Shown here: positions 48,094-57,744 of the stretch, piece by piece | Layout: each line of letters begins with the position of its first letter | How positions within the stretch are numbered: position 1 is the first letter of the stretch | Source: Xylogone sp. PMI_703 | Taxonomy: Eukaryota > Ascomycota > Leotiomycetes | DNA: 64,000 nucleotides | Assembly: GCA_021399445.1 (NCBI GenBank) | Contig: JAJTUQ010000004.1 | Span: 3,534,001-3,598,000 of the forward strand | Direction: 5' to 3' | Position numbers and translations under genes: made by a program | Notes under the pieces: generated by a model | What the model saw: the letters and a program-made list of their open reading frames with translations, nothing else | Told to the model about the DNA's origin: nothing | The model's database searches: none

Positions 48094-50285
48094 ATGGAGT
48101 CTGGGTGCTGGTTGGAGGCCCAACGAGCGGACTTGGTTGCTAGAAATATCAACCAGCTCCGCAATGCCCTGGATCTCGAGTTCTCCGAGCATACCACGGC
48201 GTTGCTGAGGCAGGTTGAGGCCACGAGCAGGTTCCTGCGAGACCTCTATGACCTGTTCCCCATCTACCATACCCGCGTGGCAATCCTCACGTACTATCTC
48301 CAGGTGCTGCTGCCATGTCTTCAGAAGACCCTGAGGGATATGAGAGTGTATGTCGACAACAAAGGCCTCCAACCGATACAGCAATGGAAACTCATGACCG
48401 AGCGGCTGGCAGAGCAGGGAGGAATGACAGTAATCCAGCGCTTCGTCTTGTACAATGAGTTCCTCGTCCAGCTCATACGGCTGTTGAGCAGGTATGTGTG
48501 TGCGTGGTGGCGGGGCCACCTCCCTGATTGGATGACATCTAACACCCCTCTTTCAGGTCGCCGTTATATGATCCAACGTCCTTAGAGCTGCTGCGCATCA
48601 GAGTCTTGCAGTTGCGGCAGCTGCGAGGCCTTCCAGGTATGCATCTCACTCCAGATCTGATAACTGCTCTCCGGGAGTTATATAAGATCCTCATTTATGA
48701 CCCGCGAATGTCTCACTTACGCCTCCTCGATCTAGCACCCCCATTAGCCTTGCGCAGTCCCATCGCGGCGGTCCCGCAAGCGCCGCTGGACCCAGAGGTT
48801 GCAACCCCAGCCTTTCCCCTTGTCTGCTAGTGAATCTGACTTCTGACATTTTGAATCCAGCAACGTCATTGGGCAGAAAAGATCTTTGAGGACAACCCCA
48901 AGTCCGTCACTGGCCTTAGTCATCGACGAGAGTAAGTTCCGAAACTGCCTTGGCGTATTCCCCTGGCAGGAAAGCCTGAGAGACTCCCCTGGACCATAGT
49001 TAGGCCTATTTTGGTCACCGTGGGGATTTGTATGACAGCTACGCTGACTATGAACTTTCAGATCAAAATGCTTTGGTCCTCCGATGTCCGATGTGGTCCT
49101 AGGCCTTTCACCTCAATCTGTCGTGTTATTCAAACTGTAAGTTCTGACTGGCTTCATAGGTGCGCTCGATTCTTTACTAACTGAGCAGGCCGTTTGATAA
49201 GAACCACCTATCTATTACAGTATACCTACAGTCGGATACTCCTGATGTTACCAGAGTGCTTTGTCGCTGGATAGATTCGCAGCTGAATCCCAGGTATTCG
49301 TGCTACGGCATTAATGAGCTATGTATCAGAAGAAAGGGGTCATCTCTGCAGCTTAAGAGATGGTCTGAGTTCCATGAGCATCCTATGTGCTGGACTGCAC
49401 TATTCTTCAAGACCTGGGAAAGTATGTAGCACCGTGAACGAGCTTCACAGCGAATTTTCAATGCCGATGTGACTAATGTACGTATTAGAAATGGTTCTAT
49501 TCCATTGTGCGTTCGTGGCACTGAAAGCTCGGTGCCCATTAACTAAAGTTATGCATCCCGAGGATTTTGCGGTGGTAGGAGAGACTAGGCTATTCCAAGG
49601 GTAAACTATTGATATTGACTCTTTGTTTCGGGCTATGTATCCCAGTGCTGATGGAGTAAATAGGAGAATCATCGACGATGGCTACGAACATAGTCTAGCA
49701 GTATACCAGGACGAAAAGAGTGGTGGACTACGGCTTCATGCTGCTGCTTGGTCGGGCGAGCTAAAGAGATGCCCTGTTTGGACTGCTTTTGGTGAGTTCT
49801 GTTCTCGTTATGGCATATATATCATGTTTCGATGCCAGGACGTCATATTATCTATAATCTTTCATGATTTAGTTGACATGGGTTTTCACTTCATGTGTCC
49901 TTCAGCTTCTAATGATAGAATAGTCACTCATCAGTCGGCCTCATCACAATGGATGGTACGCCGCAGTAAACATCGTATATGGCTGAAGGAAATCTACCCC
50001 TTCGTATTTTGCAAGGACTACAAGAAAAGACACCAAGTTAAAAAGAATGGGGAGTTTGAGCTTTACTTCTGTGATGCCCATGGTACGTTTTCTCTCGCGG
50101 CTATGACCATATCGCACTTCTCTACTTTTTTTCCAGTCTTAGTCTTCCGGTATATTCTACGTTACATCACTTAAAGTACCGAGCTAACACATATCTCTGA
50201 AATAGCTGCTGATGCATTTGAGGATGTATTTGGCGATCCCTCAGAAAATGGAGATGTTATAGAAGTTAACGCAGTGACGAAATAA
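48094..50285 (+). CDS. Unrecognised fungal protein, nine exons
   Basis: I cannot assign a characterised family. Exons, joined by frame and splice sites, are 48094-48491, 48557-48797 (3' end uncertain), 48861-48931, 49062-49136, 49189-49421, 49489-49600, 49664-49791, 49906-50082 and 50206-50285, giving about 504 residues. The N-terminal third is helical (LYDLFPIYHTRVAILTYYLQ). The rest contains RHWAEKIFEDNPKSV, DVVLGLSPQSVVLFKLPFDK, QLKRWSEFHEHPMCWTALFF and DDGYEHSLAVYQDEKSGGLR. The strand-rich second half resembles a tandem of small beta domains, perhaps PH-like, but that is only an impression. Exon 2 could end at GAG|GTTGCA (48797) or CTT|GTCTGC (about 48821). Nine short in-frame introns argue strongly for a real gene. 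Confidence 0.7.
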
Positions 50286-50751
50286 TGTCATTGTTTTCAC
50301 CACACTGGCTACAGGAATAGCCGGGCATATTCGCAAAAATCGAATGCCTATTGCCGGTTTCAAAAGGAGGCACTTGCTTATGTTCAATTTCTGGTTTCTT
50401 TTGTCATTTGATCTACGTCTTGCTTGCTTGTTGCCATTTAGCAGGGAGTTGGTGATTTAGTCTGGCTTGTCTATTGTTTATTTGTTTGTTCTATTCTACG
50501 CTATCATTGTGTTGCAAAAACAGGTTACAGGATGCTGCCTAGCAGATTATGATTTACGAGTTATGACTTACGAAGCAAAAATTATTGCTTGTATCTATCT
50601 CTACTCACAGATTGATGTTATACGAATATATGGCAGGCCATTTCACGGTTCTTCGAGTCTGAATTCTATGCTGTAGGATATTTTATTTTATTTCATTGTC
50701 AAGATTGCTTGGAGTAAAGTATAATCATCACTAATAAAACAGAACGCATGG
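50286..50751. other. Convergent 3' spacer
   Basis: An AT-rich 3' flank of the nine-exon gene, with no gene. The tandem array at 50752 follows. Confidence 0.45.
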
Positions 50752-50857
50752 TACTAACAACGATACTAACTAACAACGATACTAACTAACAACGATACTA
50801 ACTAACAACGATACTAACTAACAACGATACTAACTAACAACGATACTAACTAACAAA
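50752..50857. repeat. Tandem array of a 16-bp unit, six copies
   Basis: The unit cgatactaactaacaa repeats with exact 16-bp spacing: cgat begins at 50761, 50777, 50793, 50809, 50825 and 50841. Copies appear identical apart from the last, which decays into caaagtaaac. The array ends 12 bp from the amidoligase stop codon, so it lies in its 3' UTR or flank. Every copy contains tactaac on the plus strand. Confidence 0.95.
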
Positions 50858-50868
50858 GTAAACTAAAG

Positions 50869-52566
50869 CTAAGGAGCTCTTGACACATTCTTTTCCTTCG
50901 GATCATTCCCAGGAAACCACAACGCCGCAGGCTTATAATGTCTATACACACCCCTCTTCGCATAAAATCTAGCCGGTCCATAAAGCTCCAGATACCTCAA
51001 TAGGTCCACAAGCGTAAATGCACCTTCAGCAAGCGGCACTCCATACTCAGCCACCTTATCAGCATCGTCCTTCTCGTCGTAGTCAAACTCATATTCCCCC
51101 TGTGTGTGATATAGATACCGTCCAGGCCCTCCCCTCTGCCACACCTCATACCTACACACCCCGACTAGCTCCCGTAAACTCTCAGGCGTGATCCTCTCCA
51201 TGGCATCCACGATCCCCACGGCGGTCTTGATCCTATTGCGCACCTCCTCGACGTCGAACGAGGCGTCGTAGCCGCGGAATTCTATCGTCTGCTTCGCCTT
51301 GTCGGGCTCCATATCAGCGCCCCATCTCCAGTGCCCAGGCGTCCCTGGGATCTGGAGCTGGGCGAAGCTGAAGACCATATCGGCGTTGTCCCACCCAGTT
51401 AATAAGCTGGAGAGTTCGTGCCAGTCGGTCTGTTCCAGGATGACCTGGACTACTTGCCAGGGGTGGGGGCCGTACTTGGCGATGTAGAGAGGACTCTCTG
51501 AGGAAATTCTGTTAGGATTATTTCCATGGTCACTGCTCCAAGTAGTATGATCTGAAGATCCCGATACACTTCCCGATACACTCGAGCCTTCTTCTTTATC
51601 TGTAGATCCCGCTCCATTCGGGTCTTCTTCTTCTTTAGAGGAGGGAGTAGGAGAAGGGGAAGAGGAATTGGATTTATTACCTCCTGACGCCGCCGCCATT
51701 TGTTCGGAGACGGCGCAAAACTCCTTGATCACGCGTGCACAACGTCGAGGGGTCCTCGCGAACAGGATATCAACCCGATCCGGCGGATAGGCACTGAGCA
51801 ACTGGGGCTCGAAAGCGAAGAAGAATGCCTGCAGGTTGCGAATGGTATTGGTACTGAACCCCTTCTTCTCGTTCCCGACGTGGATGTGCATGCCTGTGGT
51901 ATTGTTAGTGCTGAGAAGATACGTGCTTGTCAGGAGGGCAAATACTCGCTCTACAGCCTGGATGGCCTGCGGGGTGAAGTAGTACGCCGGGGAGCGCAGT
52001 TCCCAGCTCATGTAGTGCCAAGGGGCGTACCTGTCGTTATAGTCCGGGTCGTCTGGGTGGGGACACATAATGGAGTAGTCCGTCGCGAGCGCCCAGATTC
52101 CATAGTCCTTCTCGCTCACCGCGCCAGGCTGCACGGGGAAGCCAGCTGAGATAAGTGTCTCGCCGATGTGCTTCGACATCACGTATCGAGTTCTACTTTC
52201 TGGCGTCTTCAGGCGGCTGAGATGGGGGTCGTCGTCGTCGGAGGGGAAAGGGAAGTGAACGATTCGGGTGTCATTAGGGTCCGGCATGGGCATGTCGACG
52301 GGGAGGTAGGCAAGAATGAATTCTATCTCCACGCCGAAAGTAAGGGGGTGCTCACGGGAGTGTGATCTTTCTTGACTGTCGGTACCCTCGGAGGCCTGCG
52401 TTGGGAGAGCATCTTCGTACTGAGTCTCCAGCTCTGAGCAGTCCGCATCGTACATTTCCTCCTGAGCATCTTCGTTCTGAGAATCTTCACCGCTCTGGGC
52501 ATCTTCGTATTGAGTCTCCGGATCGGAGGTGTCCGCATCGTAAAGTTCATCTTGATAATTGTCCAT
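50869..52566 (-). CDS. Putative amidoligase (glutamine-synthetase-like COOH-NH2 ligase family)
   Basis: A single exon of 565 residues. The core matches the amidoligase family, predicted to form amide bonds with ATP: HPLTFGVEIEFILAYLP (metal/ATP-binding E-x-E), YMSWELRSPAYYF, STNNTTGMHIHVG and KQTIEFRGYDASFDVEEV. The physiological substrate is unknown. The first about 60 residues are acidic and carry a 30-residue direct duplication: LYDADTSDPETQYEDA (about 8-23) and MYDADCSELETQYEDA (about 38-53). A low-complexity insert (SSSPSPTPSSKEEE and SVSGSVSGSS) interrupts the catalytic domain around residues 300-350. The start at 52566 has a good context (AAAGATGG); the codon upstream at 52578 is GTG. 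Confidence 0.82.
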   Translation of the reverse strand: MDNYQDELYDADTSDPETQYEDAQSGEDSQNEDAQEEMYDADCSELETQYEDALPTQASEGTDSQERSHSREHPLTFGVEIEFILAYLPVDMPMPDPNDTRIVHFPFPSDDDDPHLSRLKTPESRTRYVMSKHIGETLISAGFPVQPGAVSEKDYGIWALATDYSIMCPHPDDPDYNDRYAPWHYMSWELRSPAYYFTPQAIQAVERVFALLTSTYLLSTNNTTGMHIHVGNEKKGFSTNTIRNLQAFFFAFEPQLLSAYPPDRVDILFARTPRRCARVIKEFCAVSEQMAAASGGNKSNSSSPSPTPSSKEEEDPNGAGSTDKEEGSSVSGSVSGSSDHTTWSSDHGNNPNRISSESPLYIAKYGPHPWQVVQVILEQTDWHELSSLLTGWDNADMVFSFAQLQIPGTPGHWRWGADMEPDKAKQTIEFRGYDASFDVEEVRNRIKTAVGIVDAMERITPESLRELVGVCRYEVWQRGGPGRYLYHTQGEYEFDYDEKDDADKVAEYGVPLAEGAFTLVDLLRYLELYGPARFYAKRGVYRHYKPAALWFPGNDPKEKNVSRAP

Positions 52567-53570
52567 CTTTATTAGCACAGATGATAACTTCAGGGAGTGA
52601 TATGTAATTCCCTGAAACCCTGCAAATGAGGTTCCTGACCGGCAAACCTGGTCTGGTTAATATACACCTCCATCTGCTTTGTCCTGTAACAAAAAAAGGG
52701 GGTGGAGAGAGACAATGGTATTGTGACCTTTATTATGGTGTAATAATCAAGACATGAGTGAAAGGGTCGAACAAGGTGATTCTCCACTTCGTTGTGTAGA
52801 AACAAAGAAGATTAAGGAGAGCATTTGAACAGCGTAGTTCAAATTCCTTTTCCAGGCAATGTTGTAGAACTTCAATTGGGTGTTGTGGCTCGGGGCCCTT
52901 GTCAGATCAGAAATATTCGGATAGGAATAATGTTGATGTCTAAGACTTGAAAAGATTTCTTACTCCCTAATAAAGTTAGTTATGTCCTCTTTTCCTCTGG
53001 AACTGTGAGAGGGTAGAGCACATACGGTCCCTGGAACACGTTGTAGAGCCAGCCAAGCCTCATTGGCGTACTGTAAGCATAAATTCATCTGCACAAATTG
53101 AATCCAAGGAGAAGGGGGATAAAATATAATATGTCGGCATTCGCTATGCTAGGTACACTTCACCTCTCGTAAGAGTCAAGTTCAATTGGTATTCATCCCC
53201 ATAAAAAGTCCTCCCCATTCACCGTGTCCTTCAATCATCAGTCATCCCCTTCATTAATTAGAGTATTCCCAAACGTCATTAAAAATAAGCCACCGTATCA
53301 CTGGGCCTACTACCGCAACAGTATTAAACGGGCTGTAGGGACATCTCGATAATCCGAGTGAACGGAGAGGTCAAGAAAAACCGCAAGCCACAACACCAAT
53401 GCTAAAGAGAAGAGAGCAGAAAACGTGCCGCAGTGACAACGGACACATGTAAGAGCAGTTTATTAGGAGCATGGAGTAGGCCACGTGATGAGAAAGTCCC
53501 ATCGGACCGTGCAAAAGCAAACTGTGCTAACTTTTTTCTTCTTCTTTCGAGGAAGTTCCGGTGCAACAAT
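52567..53570. promoter_or_regulatory. Amidoligase promoter and 3' flank of the GPI-protein gene
   Basis: 1.0 kb between two minus-strand genes. No supported gene; AT-rich with no repeat of note. Confidence 0.45.
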
Positions 53571-54345
53571 CTACAACAGGAATCCAAAGGCAGCAGCCAT
53601 GAGGCCGAAGAGGCTAGTGCCGCCAATAGCCAAGGAGGCAGCAGCGTTGTGCGAAGTAGAGGGAGATGGGGTGGAGGTACCAGATGGAGTAGTCGAGGCG
53701 GCACCGGCGCCCGAGCCACTGGCTGGGGAGGAGGATTGCGTAGCAGCCGGCGTAGAGGATGGTGCGGCGCTTGAGCTCGAAGAAGGAGTGAAGTTAGCTG
53801 GGTTCAAGTGACCGCAGTTTTGCTTCTCATTCTGGTTGCAAAGTTTCTGGGCAGCAGCATCGTTCTCGCCAGCAACAATACAGTTCTGGAAGATCTGCTC
53901 GCAAATGAAGGTGGGCATAGTCTCAGTGTAATACTGCAGGCCTGGCTGAGAGTTGTTGGCAGAGCAGGTACAGTTGAACTGTAAGGTGTTCTGCTCACAA
54001 GGTTAGCTTACGGAGCTTCTAAGCTGGTAACCGAGGCCATGCGCTGATGGCCTCTGCGAGAAGTCAAGAAATTGGCAATACTCACGGTGTTACAGTCATT
54101 GGAGCTAGTGGCACCACTGCAAAGAGTACCACAGGTGTTGATTTCACCGGCGCACCATGAAGCTAGAGGTTTGCAGTCAGCGCAATTGCTTCTCGCAACC
54201 TCGCGTTTTTGGAAGGAGCGAGCCATCACTAGGCGAACTTACCTCTGGTGTTGATGTCTACAGAGTTAGGATCAATGGTGATGTTGGACTGAGCAGCCGC
54301 GAGGCCAGCGAACAGCGCAACGGCGACAACAGACTTTGCGTACAT
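53571..54345 (-). CDS. Secreted, probably GPI-anchored, cysteine-rich protein (DUF7707-like)
   Basis: A cell-surface protein of 199 residues. Three exons are inferred: 54243-54345, 54086-54162 and 53571-53990. The signal peptide is MYAKSVVAVALFAGLAAA, with cleavage expected before QSNITIDPNSVD. The mature domain holds regularly spaced cysteines: WCAGEINTCGTLC, NDCN, FNCTCSANNSQPG, TFICEQIFQNC, then LC and NC. A Ser/Thr/Pro/Ala-rich stalk of about 50 residues follows, then a hydrophobic tail (AAASLAIGGTSLFGLMAAAF) with small residues before it, as for GPI attachment. Two N-glycosylation sequons are near the start and centre (NIT, NCT). Function is unknown; the family is common in ascomycete cell walls. 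Confidence 0.85.
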
Positions 54346-57300
54346 GGCTGGTAGTAAGTATGTTGAGAGAGAGTACTGGAGAAAGGTGCGGTAGGACTGT
54401 GCAGAGATATGCGAGTCGGACGACTTTCTGTAAGAATGTACTCGCGAAACTCTGGGGTTTTCACACGTCAATGAAGATGTGAGCAGCGACAGAGGATCGG
54501 TTAGATGCCGAGTGAATAAGATGACAGTGGAGAGCAGGAGCAAAGCAGCTGCGAGGGATATGTATTATAATTGAGGAGGTTTGGAGAGGTTGGGGAGGAG
54601 AAGAGAGAGCGAGGGCGAGGAGGAAGAAAAAGAGCGAAGAGAGCTGCCACAACAACCAAGCTAGCTCCCAGTGGTACGGGGTGACTCTGGCTGAAGCTCT
54701 GCTGCGACTTCCCATCGTGAGCTTCTGCTCGGCGCCGGGTGTGGTCAGGTGGGCGGTGATTGGCGGGAAGCGAGGCCCATGGAGAGAGCGCTGTGCCACA
54801 AGGGGTCTAGCGCTGCTGCATTGACTAACATTAGGCCAATGCAGGCTTAGCGGGGGTTTTCTCCAGCCACAGACGACTGATACGGAGGCGACGATAGCTC
54901 CGATACCACAGTACGAGGCACGGTAGCACTGGACGGTACCAGTACTGTAGTATGCTTTGGCTCGAGGTCTCCAAGCAGGGAAGGAGAGGAGGAGAGAGGG
55001 GAAACATTGCAACCGTGCTGAGCCGAGAGGCATGGCGTCGTTCGTCCTTGCTCCATGGTCTTCTACAGTACGGGTACAGAGTGTCACTGCGAAAACCAAG
55101 CCGCCATAGCCCTCAGGCCAGGGAGCATAGCACCTTCCGCTACTACACGTACTGTAGTTGCTCCGTCCAGTACAGCGCTGCCACTGCCACCGGTGACCAT
55201 ATGAGCTGGAAACTCCATGCACAAATCACAGAGATCACACCGTATTAATTACCGGTACTGTATTGCGTACCTCGCTCACCCAGTAGTCCACGTCGGGTGA
55301 GGACAACGCTATCAACGCATCTGCTGCATGGGCCTAGCTGTGTCCCCGGCCACCCCTGGCTGCAGCCAGTCGTTGAGCTCCAATGCGGCGCGGGTCTAGC
55401 CGCAACCAGCACTAGCGGGACTTGGGCCAAGGGGACAAGGGGAGCAACTTTTTCAATTCAAAGAAGCCACGAGACGGCTAGACCACATACGGCAAGCGAC
55501 CCAGCAAGCGAATCGCCAAGAGATTTCTGCTGCGGGAACACACAGGAACACGGCCGCCCTCCGTTACCTATCAACACGAGCGGGAAAACCAACACACCCA
55601 CAACCACATCGCCTGTCGGATGCTGCGCCCGGGCGTGCTTGCTGGAGGGCATGCGTCATCAACCACGTATGGAGTGCGGATTCAATATGCAGTATTTGCT
55701 CTTATGGCATTCTTGTTTTCAGGAGTGGCATGGAAGGGTATTTTACCGCGTGTGCGTGTACTGTAATATATGGAGCATGTGCGAGTGCCCCTTTCAATTT
55801 TAAATTTAATTTCGAGCCCGCGAGAGGAGGGTGTGTCGGGCAGCGTGAGATTTATTTTACTTAGCGCTGCCCTTTTTCATGACGGTCCCCGATCCGGCTG
55901 TCGGGGGGGAAAAAAGCAGGACGGGGGCGAGGGTAGTTCAGTGACAGTCTTCTATGCTTACTTCAGCTCGCTGCAGCATGGCAAAGTAATAAAATGGTAC
56001 AGAACTTGTAGAGAAGAAAAATCGAGCGTAAAACAGGAATTCGGCAAGTAATTGAGCTGGTAATTCCAGCTGCATACCAATACAGCTCAGATTATTTTCC
56101 CTGCGTGCTGTAGGCTGTTGATATGGACACGAGGTCTACCTACCCTATTAGGGGATCCATCATTAGGGCTACTGTAGGACGGGTTCGCTCGCTTCCTTTC
56201 TTATCGCTCCCTTGTCAAGCTGATCACTCACGAGCCACTCTCCGTTGCTGTGGTACAGTAGTGCCGGTACAGCATCGTGCTCCGTACTGTACTCAACGTT
56301 CGCAGCAGCTGCTATGCAACACTTGCTCTTTCTCTCTCTACGATGCTTGTGCTCTAGAACATCAGTACAGAGGCACTTGTATTGCGCAAGCTCCTCCTAG
56401 GCACGAGGGAGGCCCTGAGGTAGATGCCATCCTGCTGATATCTCAGTCTGGATCTTTAGGTGCTGTCACCATTTTGCTGCCCCGAGCCTTCGTTACCACC
56501 AAAACTTGGGAACTCGTATCTCAGCCTCAGACTCCTTGCTGTATGCTGCATCGCACCAGCCTCGTGATATCATCCTTCTCTCCGGCCTTCTCCTGCTTCT
56601 CCATCTTTTCCCTTGCCTCTTCTGCTGTGACTAATGGCGCTTGTGGCCGAGGTCTTGGCTTCAGCAATTGGAGCTCGTCCACCAATGGTCCTGCGCGACT
56701 AGGCGTATGATGTGCAGCAACAGTTGCAGGGCGCCTGTTTGTCCAGACAGGATCCTCACAAACCCTTCTTGTGCTCTACTCTGGCTCTTGCTTGTGCGAT
56801 AGCTGCATGGAACAATAGTCCCAAGACCGTGTGCTGAGTGGAAGCGAGCTGTTCAGCAAGAAAGCCTTCCTTCTCTTCCTTCTCCTTCTCCTCTTCCCCT
56901 CCCCATTCCCTCTCTTCCCCCGCCAACACATTTTGGCCTTATCACAAGTCGGCAACAGCATACAGTGCTCGCCAGCAAAGCATCGCCTCTCACGTCTGCA
57001 TTCTTCATGCACGTGATTTACTCGCGTGATCACGTGCTATCGCGTAGCGCCGTTCGAAATCCTCGTTCCTAAAGAAGCTTTCGCCGAGATGGTTTCGAGG
57101 AAGCTGTCGATAACGCCGAACGAATAAAAGACCAAGCAGAGTTCGCTCGATCACCGTCAATGGGTGATTAGACGAACATAATTTCTGAGTACAATACAAA
57201 AGATAATGAAAGGTACCAAAAGCTACAAATCATATCACAGTACAAGACTGATCAATGGCTTCCCAGAAGCTTTTTTACGAGGTTCTTGCGAGTGCGAGAC

Positions 57301-57744
57301 CGCGGATGGCGCCGCAGGCCTCGGAAGAGTTGTGCCGGCCGCCGCTCTGTTGCTTCTCCACCCCGACCCCATCCACTTTCTCTCCACTCACGGCTGCTAC
57401 GACCTGCAGAAAGTCGATCCTGTCTCGACCGCAGATGGATTCCTTATTTCCTGTCAACCATGGCGTTGGCATCTTCATCTCAATCTTCACTTCTCCCTTA
57501 ATCTTTCACAATTTTGTATTTGGCCTCGAGTCTTTGTCTTTCCGTCTTCCCCTGTTACCGCGTCTCCACTTTCATCCGTAATCGAATGTCCCTGGTCTGG
57601 TATCACTGGTTATGCTGTCAATCCACCATCTGCTAAATAAACAAATTCATTGAATTGCAGTACCTTAATTGCTCCTTGCCTAAGTAGATAGGGACTACCT
57701 GGAATCTCCGATACAGAAGAAGGGCGAGATTGTCACAGAGGACG
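54346..57744. promoter_or_regulatory. Very long, palindrome-rich divergent spacer between the GPI-protein and MFS genes
   Basis: 3.4 kb with no firmly supported gene. A purine tract (about 54570-54640) lies upstream of the GPI gene and a pyrimidine tract (about 56862-56930) upstream of the MFS gene. TACTGTA/TACAGTA words are frequent: near 54948, 55062, 55149, 55254, 55757, 56171, 56251 and 56283. One open stretch on minus (56530-56775, 82 codons, no ATG start) has protein-like composition and is listed under findings. 57255-57581 (+) is an open frame that may be part of the MFS leader. Confidence 0.45.

Noticed and set aside
56123..56710. 195-codon plus-strand frame in the MFS/GPI spacer
   Set aside because: Cys/Ser-rich translation with no domain; its complement contains a more protein-like stretch.
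57206..57640. Overlapping plus-strand frames before the MFS gene
   Set aside because: Probably leader sequence: no domain, and the MFS start at 57745 has its own good ATG.
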